Origin: Flexivirga meconopsidis
GTDB taxonomy: Bacteria; Actinomycetota; Actinomycetes; Actinomycetales; Dermatophilaceae
NCBI RefSeq assembly: GCF_026162425.1
Contig: NZ_JAOBQJ010000004.1
Span: 310,001-374,000 of the forward strand
Length of the DNA stretch: 64,000 bases
Direction: 5' to 3'
A program made the position numbers and the translations under genes. Under the pieces are notes generated by a model that did no database searches, had not been told where the DNA came from, and saw only the letters and a program-made list of their open reading frames with translations. Shown one piece after another: positions 32,910 to 41,852 of the stretch (the stretch's first letter is position 1; each line of letters begins with the position of its first letter).

Positions 32910-33767
32910 CTACTGCGAATTCGGCTCTCGCGGTTCACCCCGGTGGGTGGTCGGGCGTGTCGCCCACGCCACGACAGCCGTCGCAGCGGCGACATTGAGT
33001 GAGTCGACGCCACCGGCCATCGGGATGCGCACCACCTGGTCACTCACCTCCAACGTATGACGGGACAATCCGTCCCCTTCCGCGCCCAGCACCAGGGCGA
33101 GCCGCTCCGGCAGATCGGCGACCAGCTCGTCCAAGGTCACCGCATCCTCGGACAACGCTAGAGCCGCAACCGAAAACCCCTGCTCCCGCAGGGTTTTCGC
33201 CGCCTGCGGCCATGGTTCCACCCGGGTCCACGGCACCTGGAAGACCGTGCCCATCGACACGCGCACGCTGCGCCGGTAGAGCGGGTCCGCGCACCGCGGC
33301 GTGATCAGCACCGCATCGACACCGAGCGCAGCCGCCGACCGGAAGATCGCTCCGACGTTGGTGTGGTCGACGATGTCCTCCAACACCAGGACCCGCTGTG
33401 CATCGGCGACCAATTCGCCATACGGCCGGAGGGTGGGGCGGTGCATCGACGCCAGCGCGCCGCGATGCAGGTGAAATCCGGTCATGGTCTCGATGACGTC
33501 GGGATCACCGACATACACCGGCACCCCGTCACGATCGGCCTGGTCCACCAGGTCGGCGAGATCGGTCAGCCAGCGGCGCCCCATCAGATAGGACCGTGGC
33601 CGGTGTCCCGCCGCCAGCGCCCGGCGGATCACCTTCTCGCTCTCGGCGAGGTAGAGACCGTTCTCGGGTTCCAGCCGACGTCGCAGCGCGACGTCGGTGA
33701 GCCCGAAGTAGTCCTTGACCCGCTCGTCGGCGGGATCGGTGATGTCGATGACCGGCACGTCGGCCAA
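32910..33767 (-). CDS. SpoU/TrmH family 2'-O-methyltransferase
   Basis: A 285-residue SPOUT RNA methyltransferase. The trefoil-knot motifs are all present: motif 1 HTNVGAIFRSAAALG, motif 2 ALVLGAEGDGLS and motif 3 IPMAGGVDSLNVAAATAV. The N-terminal 90 residues (DVALRRRLEPENGLYLAESEKVIRRAL) form the substrate-binding helper domain typical of rRNA/tRNA 2'-O-ribose methylases. The exact RNA target is unknown. It is divergent-adjacent to the Mrr-like gene on the same strand with a 43-bp gap. Confidence 0.93.
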   Translation of the reverse strand: MADVPVIDITDPADERVKDYFGLTDVALRRRLEPENGLYLAESEKVIRRALAAGHRPRSYLMGRRWLTDLADLVDQADRDGVPVYVGDPDVIETMTGFHLHRGALASMHRPTLRPYGELVADAQRVLVLEDIVDHTNVGAIFRSAAALGVDAVLITPRCADPLYRRSVRVSMGTVFQVPWTRVEPWPQAAKTLREQGFSVAALALSEDAVTLDELVADLPERLALVLGAEGDGLSRHTLEVSDQVVRIPMAGGVDSLNVAAATAVVAWATRPTTHRGEPREPNSQ

Positions 33768-33810
33768 GGCTAGATCGCCGAGGGTGAGCGGAGCCGATCT
33801 GACCCCGCAA

Positions 33811-34512
33811 CTACAAACGGGCGAAGAAGCCCGGATCCACGCGCTGCACGGTGACCCGGAACTCCGCGGCCAGGCCGAGGTCGTGCTGCAGCATGAGTTC
33901 GATCAACCGCGGACCGTCGATGACGGTGACCGCGGCGCCCAAACGTGCCGCAGCCGTGCGTGCCTCGGCAGTCAACACCGCGGTCGAGATCAGCAGCCCG
34001 TGCTCGAGGCCGGCCAACTGGGTGGCATCGACGAAGCCCTGCAGGTGCGAGCGATCGATCATCCATCGCGGCGGCAGCTGGACGGCGCGCAGCCAGAGGC
34101 GTTCGACGCCGAGCGGGTCCCGCGAGACCAGTCCCTCCGAAGCCGACCCGCTGCCGGAGATGGTGGTCGCGAGAGCGCCGAGGACGGTGTAACCGGTCCT
34201 GCGCAGCAGTTCCGCGACGAGGGTGCCGAAGGCGGCACCGGGCAGCGTGCCGACCACCTCGGCCAGGTTGTCGCCGAGCGCAACCCGATACTGCCGCAGG
34301 CTGCGGCGGACCTGCTCGAGCTCATCCAGCGCTGTAGTGGGCGCGAGCGTTGTCGTGGCCGGCCCGGAGGCGGTGGGTTCGGGGCGCACGGCCGGCCGGA
34401 CCGGATGCGACATGGCCAGGCCGGCGCGAGGCATCGTGGAGGGCACCGCGGCAGGCACCGCGGCAGGCACCGTGGAGATGCCGTGCGTGCGGATCAGTTC
34501 ATCGAAGATCAT
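33811..34512 (-). CDS. Mrr-like restriction endonuclease domain protein, active site degenerate
   Basis: A 233-residue protein. A disordered N terminus (PAAVPAAVPST repeats to about residue 60) leads to a coiled helix and then an Mrr-catalytic-like fold (residues 90-220): FGTLVAELLRRTGYTVL, RDPLGVERLWLRAVQL, HLQGFVDATQLAGLEHGLLISTAVLTAEARTAAARL, VTVIDGPRLIELML. In active Mrr the middle motif is DxLGLDxxYxQAK; here the key residues read E137 for D, R142 for Q and V144 for K, and the early FE is FG. The fold seems kept but the nuclease site lost. Possibly a DNA-binding or regulatory derivative. No restriction partner is nearby. Confidence 0.75.
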   Translation of the reverse strand: MIFDELIRTHGISTVPAAVPAAVPSTMPRAGLAMSHPVRPAVRPEPTASGPATTTLAPTTALDELEQVRRSLRQYRVALGDNLAEVVGTLPGAAFGTLVAELLRRTGYTVLGALATTISGSGSASEGLVSRDPLGVERLWLRAVQLPPRWMIDRSHLQGFVDATQLAGLEHGLLISTAVLTAEARTAAARLGAAVTVIDGPRLIELMLQHDLGLAAEFRVTVQRVDPGFFARL

Positions 34513-34591
34513 CGGGAGATCACCCGGGCTGGCAGTTCTTCAGCACGACGGGAGACTATCCGAACAGTTGACAAGTTTGCGGGATCTGGCG

Positions 34592-35365
34592 TCAGCCGAG
34601 GAGAAGTTGCCAGATCGCGACGACGCCGACGAGCACGATGAACGCCCGCAACGCCCACGGCGGCAGCCGGCGCCCGACGCTCGCGCCGATCAGTCCGCCG
34701 ATCAGCGAGCCGAGGGCGATCAGTCCCGCCACGTCCCAATGCACCTTGTCGAACGCGACCACCAGGAAGGTCAACGCCGCGACCGCATTGACGACGGTGC
34801 CCAATACGTTCTTGATGCCGTTGATCCGTTGCAGCGGATCGGTCATCAACGCACTCATCAGGCCCATCAGCAGCACACCCTGCGCCGCGCCGAAATAGCC
34901 ACCGTAGACACCGGCGCCGAACACCCCGATCGAGAGCAGCAGCCTGCCGCGCCCGGGGTCGTCGCCGGGTTCGTCGTGGTGCGCGGCCGCTGCCCGGCGC
35001 TGCAGCCACGGACCGATCAACACCAGGACGATGCCGACCAGGATCAGCGCAGGCACGATCGCCTTGAACGCCGAGGCCGGTAGCCAGATCAGCAGCAGGG
35101 CGCCGGTGACCGCGCCCAGGAAGGACATCGGTGCCAGCTGCCGCAACCGCTGCTTGGCATCGGACACCTCGGATCGGTAGCCCCAGGAGCCGGACACGCC
35201 ACCGGCGACAAGACCGAGCGAGTTGGAGATGTTCGCACCCACCGGTGGGTAACCGAACGCCAACAGTGTCGGGAAGGTCACCAGCGTGCCGGACCCGACG
35301 ATGGTGTTGATCGTGCCGGCGGCCACCCCCGCGAGGGTGATCAGCAGCGCCTGCGTCAGTGACAA
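34592..35365 (-). CDS. TauE/SafE family sulfite exporter-like permease
   Basis: A 257-residue eight-helix inner-membrane transporter (DUF81). The N-terminal signature GVAAGTINTIVGSGTLVTFPTLLAFGYPPVGANISNSLGL and the matching second half (GVFGAGVYGGYFGAAQGVLLM; GTVVNAVAALTFLVVAF) are clear. The family exports sulfite, sulfoacetate or related anions; no sulfur-metabolic gene is adjacent, so substrate is open. A TTG start at 35365 is used. It lies 8 nt downstream of the ABC ATPase gene on the same strand. Confidence 0.92.
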   Translation of the reverse strand: MSLTQALLITLAGVAAGTINTIVGSGTLVTFPTLLAFGYPPVGANISNSLGLVAGGVSGSWGYRSEVSDAKQRLRQLAPMSFLGAVTGALLLIWLPASAFKAIVPALILVGIVLVLIGPWLQRRAAAAHHDEPGDDPGRGRLLLSIGVFGAGVYGGYFGAAQGVLLMGLMSALMTDPLQRINGIKNVLGTVVNAVAALTFLVVAFDKVHWDVAGLIALGSLIGGLIGASVGRRLPPWALRAFIVLVGVVAIWQLLLG

Positions 35366-35373
35366 CGCAGCCC

Positions 35374-36186
<813 letters not shown>

Positions 36187-36276
36187 GGCTCGAACCCTAT
36201 TGCCTGCACCGTGATGGGCGTGCCAGTGGGGCGGGCCCGCGCGTCGGGTGTGCCCGGGCTCTTTACAGTGACGGGG

Positions 36277-37035
36277 ATGTCGACGCTGCCCGCCTCCGTG
36301 CGCCTCAGCCTCTGGGTGACGGCTGCCTGGGCAGGACACGTCGACCTGGAAGAGGCCGTACGACGCGCGCTGCCGGATATCGACCACCTCACCGGTGACA
36401 CCGAATACCTGCGCACCTGGCAGGACTTCGGCGAGCGGGTGCTCGCCTGTGCACTCCCCCGCTCCGGCGACCTGACCGGTATGCCGAGGGGCAACCCCGA
36501 TCTGGTGGCCGCAGCCACCGAGGCCGGTGAATGTGTCTACGTGCCCGCGCTCGGTGGCGCGTTGGTGCCGACCGTCGAGATCTTCGGCCCCGAGGGCGAC
36601 GAGGGTACGACGGTGCGGCTCACCGCGTTCGACAGCGCACCGACGCCGGCGCATGCGCTGGAGGCGCTGCACGAGTCGCAGATCGAACGCGAACTGCGCG
36701 GCCGACTGGCCCGTTCGACGCAGGCGTTGGAGCAGTTGGACGTGCAGCCGTTCGTCGGTTCGACGTTGCGCGCGACGGCCGACGACGTGGTCGCGTTGCG
36801 TGAGTGGGGGCTTCCGCCAGGTCTACCCGGCCGAGCCCTGCGCGTGCTGCAGACCGCCGGAACCGTGGGTGCCGCAGTCGATTTCGCGCTGACGCACTCG
36901 CCAGCAGTCGATCTCTCCTCCGACGCCGGCCGGCAGCGGGCGCTTCTCGACCTGCAGTCCGCGGCGGACACCGCGATGGCACAGGCGACGACTGCAGCGG
37001 CCCTCAACCTCGCCGGCATGCGGGCCGGCGACTGA
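36277..37035 (+). CDS. Conserved actinobacterial protein of unknown function
   Basis: A 252-residue acidic protein without signal or membrane segments. Conserved-looking blocks: PASVRLSLWVTAAWAGHVDLEEAVRRALPDIDHL near the N terminus, TGECVYVPALGGALVPTVE-like strands mid-protein (ECVYVPALGGALVPT) and a helical C terminus (LDLQSAADTAMAQAT). I recall similar proteins beside ABC ATPases in other actinobacteria, but no functional clue. The GGGG just before ATG 36277 is a fair ribosome site. It is divergent from the ABC ATPase. Confidence 0.8.
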   Translation: MSTLPASVRLSLWVTAAWAGHVDLEEAVRRALPDIDHLTGDTEYLRTWQDFGERVLACALPRSGDLTGMPRGNPDLVAAATEAGECVYVPALGGALVPTVEIFGPEGDEGTTVRLTAFDSAPTPAHALEALHESQIERELRGRLARSTQALEQLDVQPFVGSTLRATADDVVALREWGLPPGLPGRALRVLQTAGTVGAAVDFALTHSPAVDLSSDAGRQRALLDLQSAADTAMAQATTAAALNLAGMRAGD

Positions 37036-37183
37036 TCTCGATACGCCCTCCCCCGCTTCGCTCCTCCGGGCTACTCGATCAGCACCAAGCCACTGGTTCG
37101 GGGTAAGGCTGCTGGCCGGGTAGCCGAGCCAAAGCCCGCTGGTCGAGTAGCCGAGCCGCTAGGCGAGGCGTATCGAGACCAGC
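37034..37183. repeat. Inverted pair of REP-like elements
   Basis: Left element 37034-37083 (ATCTCGATACGCC ... GGGCTACTCGATCAGC) and right element 37139-37183, the near-exact reverse complement (TGGTCGAGTAGCC ... GGCGTATCGAGACCAGC), about 55 bp apart. The same core recurs at 29783. It fills the convergent gap between the unknown gene and glgA, and could also fold as a long cruciform or terminator. Confidence 0.85.
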
Positions 37184-37188
37184 ACCCC

Positions 37189-38388
37189 TCAACCGCGCAG
37201 CACCGCGTCATACACCTCCTGAGTGCGCGAAGCGACGGTGTCCCAACCGAATTCGCGCACTGCGCGCTCGCGCCCGGCTGCACCACGGCGATGTGCTTCG
37301 GCCGGATCAGACACCGCGCGAGTCAGCGTGTCCGCGAGATCCCGCACGAAACGGTCCGGGTCCTTCGGGGTCCCGGTGCCGTCGGTGACCTGATCGATCG
37401 GCACCAGCCAGCCGGTCTCGCCGTCCGCGACCACTTCCGGGATGCCGCCGGTGGCAGTGCCGACGACCGCGACACCGCACGCCATCGCCTCCAGGTTGAC
37501 GATGCCGAGCGGCTCGTAAACCGACGGGCAGACGAAAACCGTTGCGGCAGAGAGCAATGCAATGACATCCGCCCGCGGCAGCATGTCCGGCATCCAGACC
37601 ACGCCGGTGCGGTCCCGGCGCAGCCCGTCGACCAACGCCTCGACCTCGGCGAGAATCTCCGGGGTGTCCGGCGCGCCCGCGCAGAGCACGAGTTGCACCT
37701 CCGGTGGCAGCTCCGCTGCCGCCCGGAGCAGGTAGGGCAAGCCCTTCTGCCGGGTGATCCGGCCGACGAAGATCACGCTCGGCCGCTCCGGGTCGACGCC
37801 GTGCCGCCGCACGATCTCGGTCGCCTCCGGCGAGGTATTGCGTTGCCACAGCTGTGCATCGATGCCGTTGTGCACCACGTGCACCTTGGCCGGGTCGAGA
37901 TCGGGATAGCTGGCCAGCACGTCGGCCCGCATCCCGTGGCTGACCGCGATCACTGCGGCTGCCGCTTCGTACGCGGTCTTCTCGACATACGAGGAGAGTC
38001 GGTAGCCGCCACCGAGTTGCTCTGCCTTCCACGGTCGCAACGGCTCGAGACTGTGGGCGGTGACCACATGCGGCATGCCATGCAGCAAGGAGGCGAGGTG
38101 GCCGGCGAAGTTGGCATACCAGGTGTGCGAGTGGACCAGATCCGCACCGGCGCAATCCTGCGCGATCTGCAGATCCACTCCCATCGTCCGCAACGCGGCA
38201 TTGGCCGCAGCCAGTTCCCGCAGATCGGCGTAGCCGGTCGTGTCCGGTTCTGCTACCGGTGCACCGAACGCACGCACCTGCACCGTGTCGCCCCGCTCAC
38301 GCAGCGCGCGCACCAACTCGGCGACGTGCACCCCCGCGCCGCCGTAGATGTTGGGCGGATATTCCTTCGTCAGCAGATCAACTCGCAC
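37189..38388 (-). CDS. glgA: GT4 glycogen synthase / maltose-1-phosphate synthase
   Basis: A 399-residue GT4 glycosyltransferase of the actinobacterial GlgA/GlgM type. Key segments: KEYPPNIYGGAGVHVAELVRAL, HSHTWYANFAGHLAS, the nucleotide site VIFVGRITRQKGLPYLLRAA, and the E-x7-E motif PSVYEPLGIVNLEAMACGVAVVGTATGGIPE. In mycobacteria GlgM makes maltose-1-phosphate from ADP-glucose, feeding the GlgE glycogen pathway. It is divergent from glgC, the standard actinobacterial arrangement. Start GTG 38388 with a -10-like TAGCGT just upstream suggests a leaderless message. Confidence 0.93.
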   Translation of the reverse strand: MRVDLLTKEYPPNIYGGAGVHVAELVRALRERGDTVQVRAFGAPVAEPDTTGYADLRELAAANAALRTMGVDLQIAQDCAGADLVHSHTWYANFAGHLASLLHGMPHVVTAHSLEPLRPWKAEQLGGGYRLSSYVEKTAYEAAAAVIAVSHGMRADVLASYPDLDPAKVHVVHNGIDAQLWQRNTSPEATEIVRRHGVDPERPSVIFVGRITRQKGLPYLLRAAAELPPEVQLVLCAGAPDTPEILAEVEALVDGLRRDRTGVVWMPDMLPRADVIALLSAATVFVCPSVYEPLGIVNLEAMACGVAVVGTATGGIPEVVADGETGWLVPIDQVTDGTGTPKDPDRFVRDLADTLTRAVSDPAEAHRRGAAGRERAVREFGWDTVASRTQEVYDAVLRG

Positions 38389-38396
38389 AAGACCAG

Positions 38397-38423
38397 ACGC
38401 TATCCCTCCGTGGGTCCTAAGTT
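38397..38423. promoter_or_regulatory. Divergent glgA/glgC promoter region with -10 boxes close to both starts
   Basis: On the minus strand TAGCGT (38402-38397) ends 8 nt ahead of the glgA GTG. On the plus strand TAAGTT (38418-38423) abuts the first glgC ATG (38424) and lies 6 nt before the second (38430), which would fit a leaderless start at 38430. The whole gap is only 35 bp. Confidence 0.4.
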
Positions 38424-39680
38424 ATGCGTATGGCGCGACGTGGTGGACCTTCCGTTCTGGCAATCGTGCTCGCCGGGGGCGAGGGCAAACGACTCATGCC
38501 ACTCACGGCGGATCGGGCCAAACCGGCGGTTCCGTTCGGCGGCATCTACCGGCTGATCGACTTCGCGTTGTCCAATCTCGCCAACAGCGGCTTCCTGAAG
38601 ATGGTCGTGCTGACGCAGTACAAGTCGCACAGCCTCGACCGCCACGTCACCAAGACCTGGCGGATGTCCACGATGCTCGGCAACTACGTCGCTCCCGTGC
38701 CTGCACAGCAACGCCGCGGCAAGCAATGGTTCGCCGGGTCCGCGGACGCGATCTACCAGAGCCTCAACCTGATTCACGACGAGCGACCGGACTACGTGGT
38801 GGTGGTCGGTGCGGACCACGTCTACCGGATGGATTTCGCCCAGATGCTGGACCAGCACATCGACAGCGGAGCCCGCGCGAGTGTCGCTGCCATCCGTCAG
38901 CCCATCGCGCTCGCGGACCAGTTCGGCGTGATCGAGCTCGGTCCGGATGGCGACCGCAAGATTGCTGCATTCCGCGAAAAGCCTTCGGATCCGGTGGGTT
39001 TGGCCGATGCACCGCATGAGGTGCTGGCGTCGATGGGCAATTACGTCTTCGACACCGATGCACTCGTCGAGGCGGTGATCGCCGACGCCGACAAGGACGA
39101 CAGCAAGCACGACATGGGCGGCGACATCATCCCGGCCTTCGTCGACTCCGGTGACGCCTACGCCTACGACTTCCGCGACAACGACATCCCGGGCGTCACT
39201 GAGCGCGACTTCGGCTACTGGCGCGACGTCGGCACCATCGACTCGTTCTACGACGCGCACATGGACCTGGTGTCGATCCACCCGATCTTCAACCTCTACA
39301 ACTACGACTGGCCGATCCTGACGGATGCGAATTCATATCCACCGGCCAAGTTCGTGCACGGCGCGTCCGCCCGGCAGGGTATGGCGACCGGCTCGATGAT
39401 CTCCTCCGGGACGATCGTGAGCGGTTCGGTGATCGTCGGCTCGATCCTCGGACCGAACGTCCGGGTGCACTCCTTCGCTCAGGTCGACGACTCGGTGTTG
39501 ATGGACAATGTCGACATCGGGCGGCATTGCCGCATCCGGCGCGCGATCATCGACAAGGATGTCCATGTCCCGGCCGGCGCGAGCATTGGTCTGGACCCGG
39601 AGGAGGACCGGGCGCGCGGCTTCACCGTCACTGACTCGGGCCTCACCGTCATCGGCAAGGGAACGGTCATCGAGGCGTGA
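38424..39680 (+). CDS. glgC: Glucose-1-phosphate adenylyltransferase (ADP-glucose pyrophosphorylase)
   Basis: GlgC makes ADP-glucose from ATP and glucose-1-phosphate. The 418-residue protein has the nucleotide-binding start [35 protein letters not shown], the activator/substrate region [34 protein letters not shown] and the C-terminal left-handed beta-helix ([20 protein letters not shown]). The second ATG (38430, MARRGGPSV) may be the true start. It pairs with divergent glgA; serB begins within the last 4 nt (GTGA), implying co-transcription. Confidence 0.96.
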   Translation: MRMARRGGPSVLAIVLAGGEGKRLMPLTADRAKPAVPFGGIYRLIDFALSNLANSGFLKMVVLTQYKSHSLDRHVTKTWRMSTMLGNYVAPVPAQQRRGKQWFAGSADAIYQSLNLIHDERPDYVVVVGADHVYRMDFAQMLDQHIDSGARASVAAIRQPIALADQFGVIELGPDGDRKIAAFREKPSDPVGLADAPHEVLASMGNYVFDTDALVEAVIADADKDDSKHDMGGDIIPAFVDSGDAYAYDFRDNDIPGVTERDFGYWRDVGTIDSFYDAHMDLVSIHPIFNLYNYDWPILTDANSYPPAKFVHGASARQGMATGSMISSGTIVSGSVIVGSILGPNVRVHSFAQVDDSVLMDNVDIGRHCRIRRAIIDKDVHVPAGASIGLDPEEDRARGFTVTDSGLTVIGKGTVIEA

Positions 39681-40921
39681 ATCACCCCGCACCACAAGCA
39701 ACTTCACACGACGACACATTGCTGGCCACGCTCAGCGGCGATGACAGACCGGGTGTCGCCGGCGAACTTCTCGCCGCGGCCGCGGCGACCGACGCCACCG
39801 TCCTTGACCTGGAACAAGCGGTGGTGCGTGGACAGCTGCTGCTCACCGCGCTGTTGCGACCGGCCGCCGGGACCGCCGAGCGGCTGTCGGCCGATCTGCG
39901 CGCGATCGCCGAGACGCACCGATTGACGATCCGGCTGGTCGCCGGGCGTGGTGACAACCCGGCTCGCCGGACCGGCCGTGCGTCGGTGGTCGTCATCGGC
40001 GCACCCCTGCGCGCGACCGGCCTGGCAGCGCTGACCGCCACAATCGGCGAGCAAGGGGCCAATATCGACCGGGTACGACGGCTGTCCCGCGATCCGGTCA
40101 CCACCTTGGAACTCGACCTGTCCGGTGCCGATGTCGCGTCATTGCGCCGAGAGTTGGCCCTGGTGGCGGCGGCGAACGCGCTCGACGTGGCGGTCGCTCC
40201 GGGCGGTCTTGCCAGGCGCGGACGCCGCCTGCTCGTGATGGACGTCGACAGCACGCTGATCCAGGACGAGGTCATCGAACTACTCGCCCAACACGCCGGT
40301 CGCGAGGCGCAGGTCGCGGCGGTCACCGAGCGCGCGATGCGCGGCGAACTCGACTTCACCGAGAGCCTGCACGAACGGGTGAAAGCGCTTGCCGGGCTGG
40401 ATGAGTCGGTCTTCGAGCAGGTGCGTGCCGCCATACGCCTCACCCCCGGTGCCCGCACCCTGGTGCGCACCGTCAAGCGGCTCGGCTTCACGGTCGCGGT
40501 CGTGTCCGGCGGCTTCCTGGAGATCGTCGGTCCCCTTGCCACCGAACTCGGCATCGACCACGCCCACGCCAACCAGCTCGAGGTGCGCGACGGGAAGCTC
40601 ACCGGTCGGGTTCTGGGCACGGTGGTCGACCGGGCCGAAAAGGCGCGTGCACTCAGGCGATTCGCCCAGACCGAAGGTCTGCCACTGTCACGCACGGTCG
40701 CTGTCGGCGACGGCGCCAACGACCTCGACATGCTCGCCGCGGCTGGGCTCGGCGTCGCCTTCAACGCCAAACCGATCGTCCGCGAGCAGGCGGATGCCAC
40801 GGTCAACGTGCCCTACCTCGACGCGGTGCTCTTCATGCTCGGCATCTCACGCGAGGAGGTCGAAGACGCGGACGACGCCGCGGATCCGCAGACCGCCTCA
40901 CTAGACTCATCCCATGTCTGA
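39677..40921 (+). CDS. serB: Phosphoserine phosphatase with N-terminal ACT domains
   Basis: A 414-residue SerB. Residues 10-175 hold two ACT-type regulatory domains ([47 protein letters not shown]), usually for serine feedback. The HAD phosphatase core has the DxDST motif [32 protein letters not shown] and the late [26 protein letters not shown]. It catalyses the last step of serine synthesis. GTG start overlaps the glgC stop (GTGA). The 3' end overlaps cphB by 8 nt and contains a candidate promoter for it. Confidence 0.96.
   Translation: MNHPAPQATSHDDTLLATLSGDDRPGVAGELLAAAAATDATVLDLEQAVVRGQLLLTALLRPAAGTAERLSADLRAIAETHRLTIRLVAGRGDNPARRTGRASVVVIGAPLRATGLAALTATIGEQGANIDRVRRLSRDPVTTLELDLSGADVASLRRELALVAAANALDVAVAPGGLARRGRRLLVMDVDSTLIQDEVIELLAQHAGREAQVAAVTERAMRGELDFTESLHERVKALAGLDESVFEQVRAAIRLTPGARTLVRTVKRLGFTVAVVSGGFLEIVGPLATELGIDHAHANQLEVRDGKLTGRVLGTVVDRAEKARALRRFAQTEGLPLSRTVAVGDGANDLDMLAAAGLGVAFNAKPIVREQADATVNVPYLDAVLFMLGISREEVEDADDAADPQTASLDSSHV
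40902..40907 (+). promoter_or_regulatory. Candidate -10 box for cphB inside the serB 3' end
   Basis: TAGACT ends 6 nt before the cphB ATG (40914), within serB coding sequence. It would give a leaderless cphB transcript independent of glgC-serB. Confidence 0.4.
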
Positions 40922-41798
40922 GGCGTCGCACCGGTCCCTGCTCGTCATCGGTGGAGCCGAGGACAAGGTCGGCCGGGTGACGATCCTGCGGCGTTTCGTG
41001 CGTCTCGCCGGTGGTCGGAAGGCGCGCATCGTCGTCATACCCACCGCCTCGTCGGTGCCGGACGAGGTCGTCGACGTCTACTCGACGGTCTTTTCCCGGC
41101 TCGGCGCTCAGCAGATCGATGCGGTCGACCCGCGCACCCGGGTGGCCAGCAGCGACCAGGACCTGCGCGACCTGGTCGACAACTCGACCGGGATCTTTCT
41201 CTCCGGCGGCAACCAGCTGAAGCTCAGCCAACTCATCGTCGGCACGCCGCTCGGCGAGTCGATCCTCAAGGCCTACGAGCGCGGTGCGGTCGTGGCCGGC
41301 ACCTCCGCCGGCGCCTCGATCATGAGCCAGTTCATGATCTCGATGGGTGACGAGGGGGTGACTCCCCGACAGCGGTCCAGTCAGCTCACCGCCGGCCTGG
41401 GGCTGTTGCCCGGCGTCATCGTCGATCAGCACTTCGACCAGCGCGCCCGCTACGGGCGGTTGCTGTCGCTGGTGGCTACCTCGCCGAGCCTGCTCGGCAT
41501 GGGCATCGACGAGGACACCGCCGCCGAGATCACCGACGGCACCGAGCTGACCGTGGTCGGCTCGGGCGCGGTGTTCGTGGTCGACGCGCGCAACGCGGTG
41601 ACCGACGCGCACGAAGCACGCCGGGACGCGCCACTGCTCGTGACCGGCGCCGTCGTACACACTCTGCCGTTCGGGGCGACCTTCGACCTGCCGACGGCGA
41701 CCCTCACCGACTTCTCCGAGAAGTATGCCGATCTGGCCGTCTCGACCAGCCGGGACCGGCACGACGCGGCCACCGCCGCCGCGGCGTTGCGCCGTTGA
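40914..41798 (+). CDS. cphB: Cyanophycinase
   Basis: CphB is a serine-type exopeptidase (S51 family) that cleaves cyanophycin into beta-Asp-Arg dipeptides. The 294-residue product has the nucleophile elbow VVAGTSAGASIMSQFM (Ser near 132), an ATASS-like VVIPTASSVPDEV segment, SGGNQLKLSQLIVGTPL and the catalytic DQHFDQRARYGRLLSL. The length matches characterised CphB. It directly precedes the synthetase gene by 54 nt, a classic arrangement. Confidence 0.96.
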   Translation: MSEASHRSLLVIGGAEDKVGRVTILRRFVRLAGGRKARIVVIPTASSVPDEVVDVYSTVFSRLGAQQIDAVDPRTRVASSDQDLRDLVDNSTGIFLSGGNQLKLSQLIVGTPLGESILKAYERGAVVAGTSAGASIMSQFMISMGDEGVTPRQRSSQLTAGLGLLPGVIVDQHFDQRARYGRLLSLVATSPSLLGMGIDEDTAAEITDGTELTVVGSGAVFVVDARNAVTDAHEARRDAPLLVTGAVVHTLPFGATFDLPTATLTDFSEKYADLAVSTSRDRHDAATAAAALRR

Positions 41799-41852
41799 GC
41801 CGAGCGCACCAGACTCTGTCTGGCTTTACCCCCACGTTCGCCCGAGGAAGGA

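Noticed and set aside
33811-34512. Active type IV restriction enzyme
   Set aside because: The QxK and acidic residues of the Mrr site are replaced.
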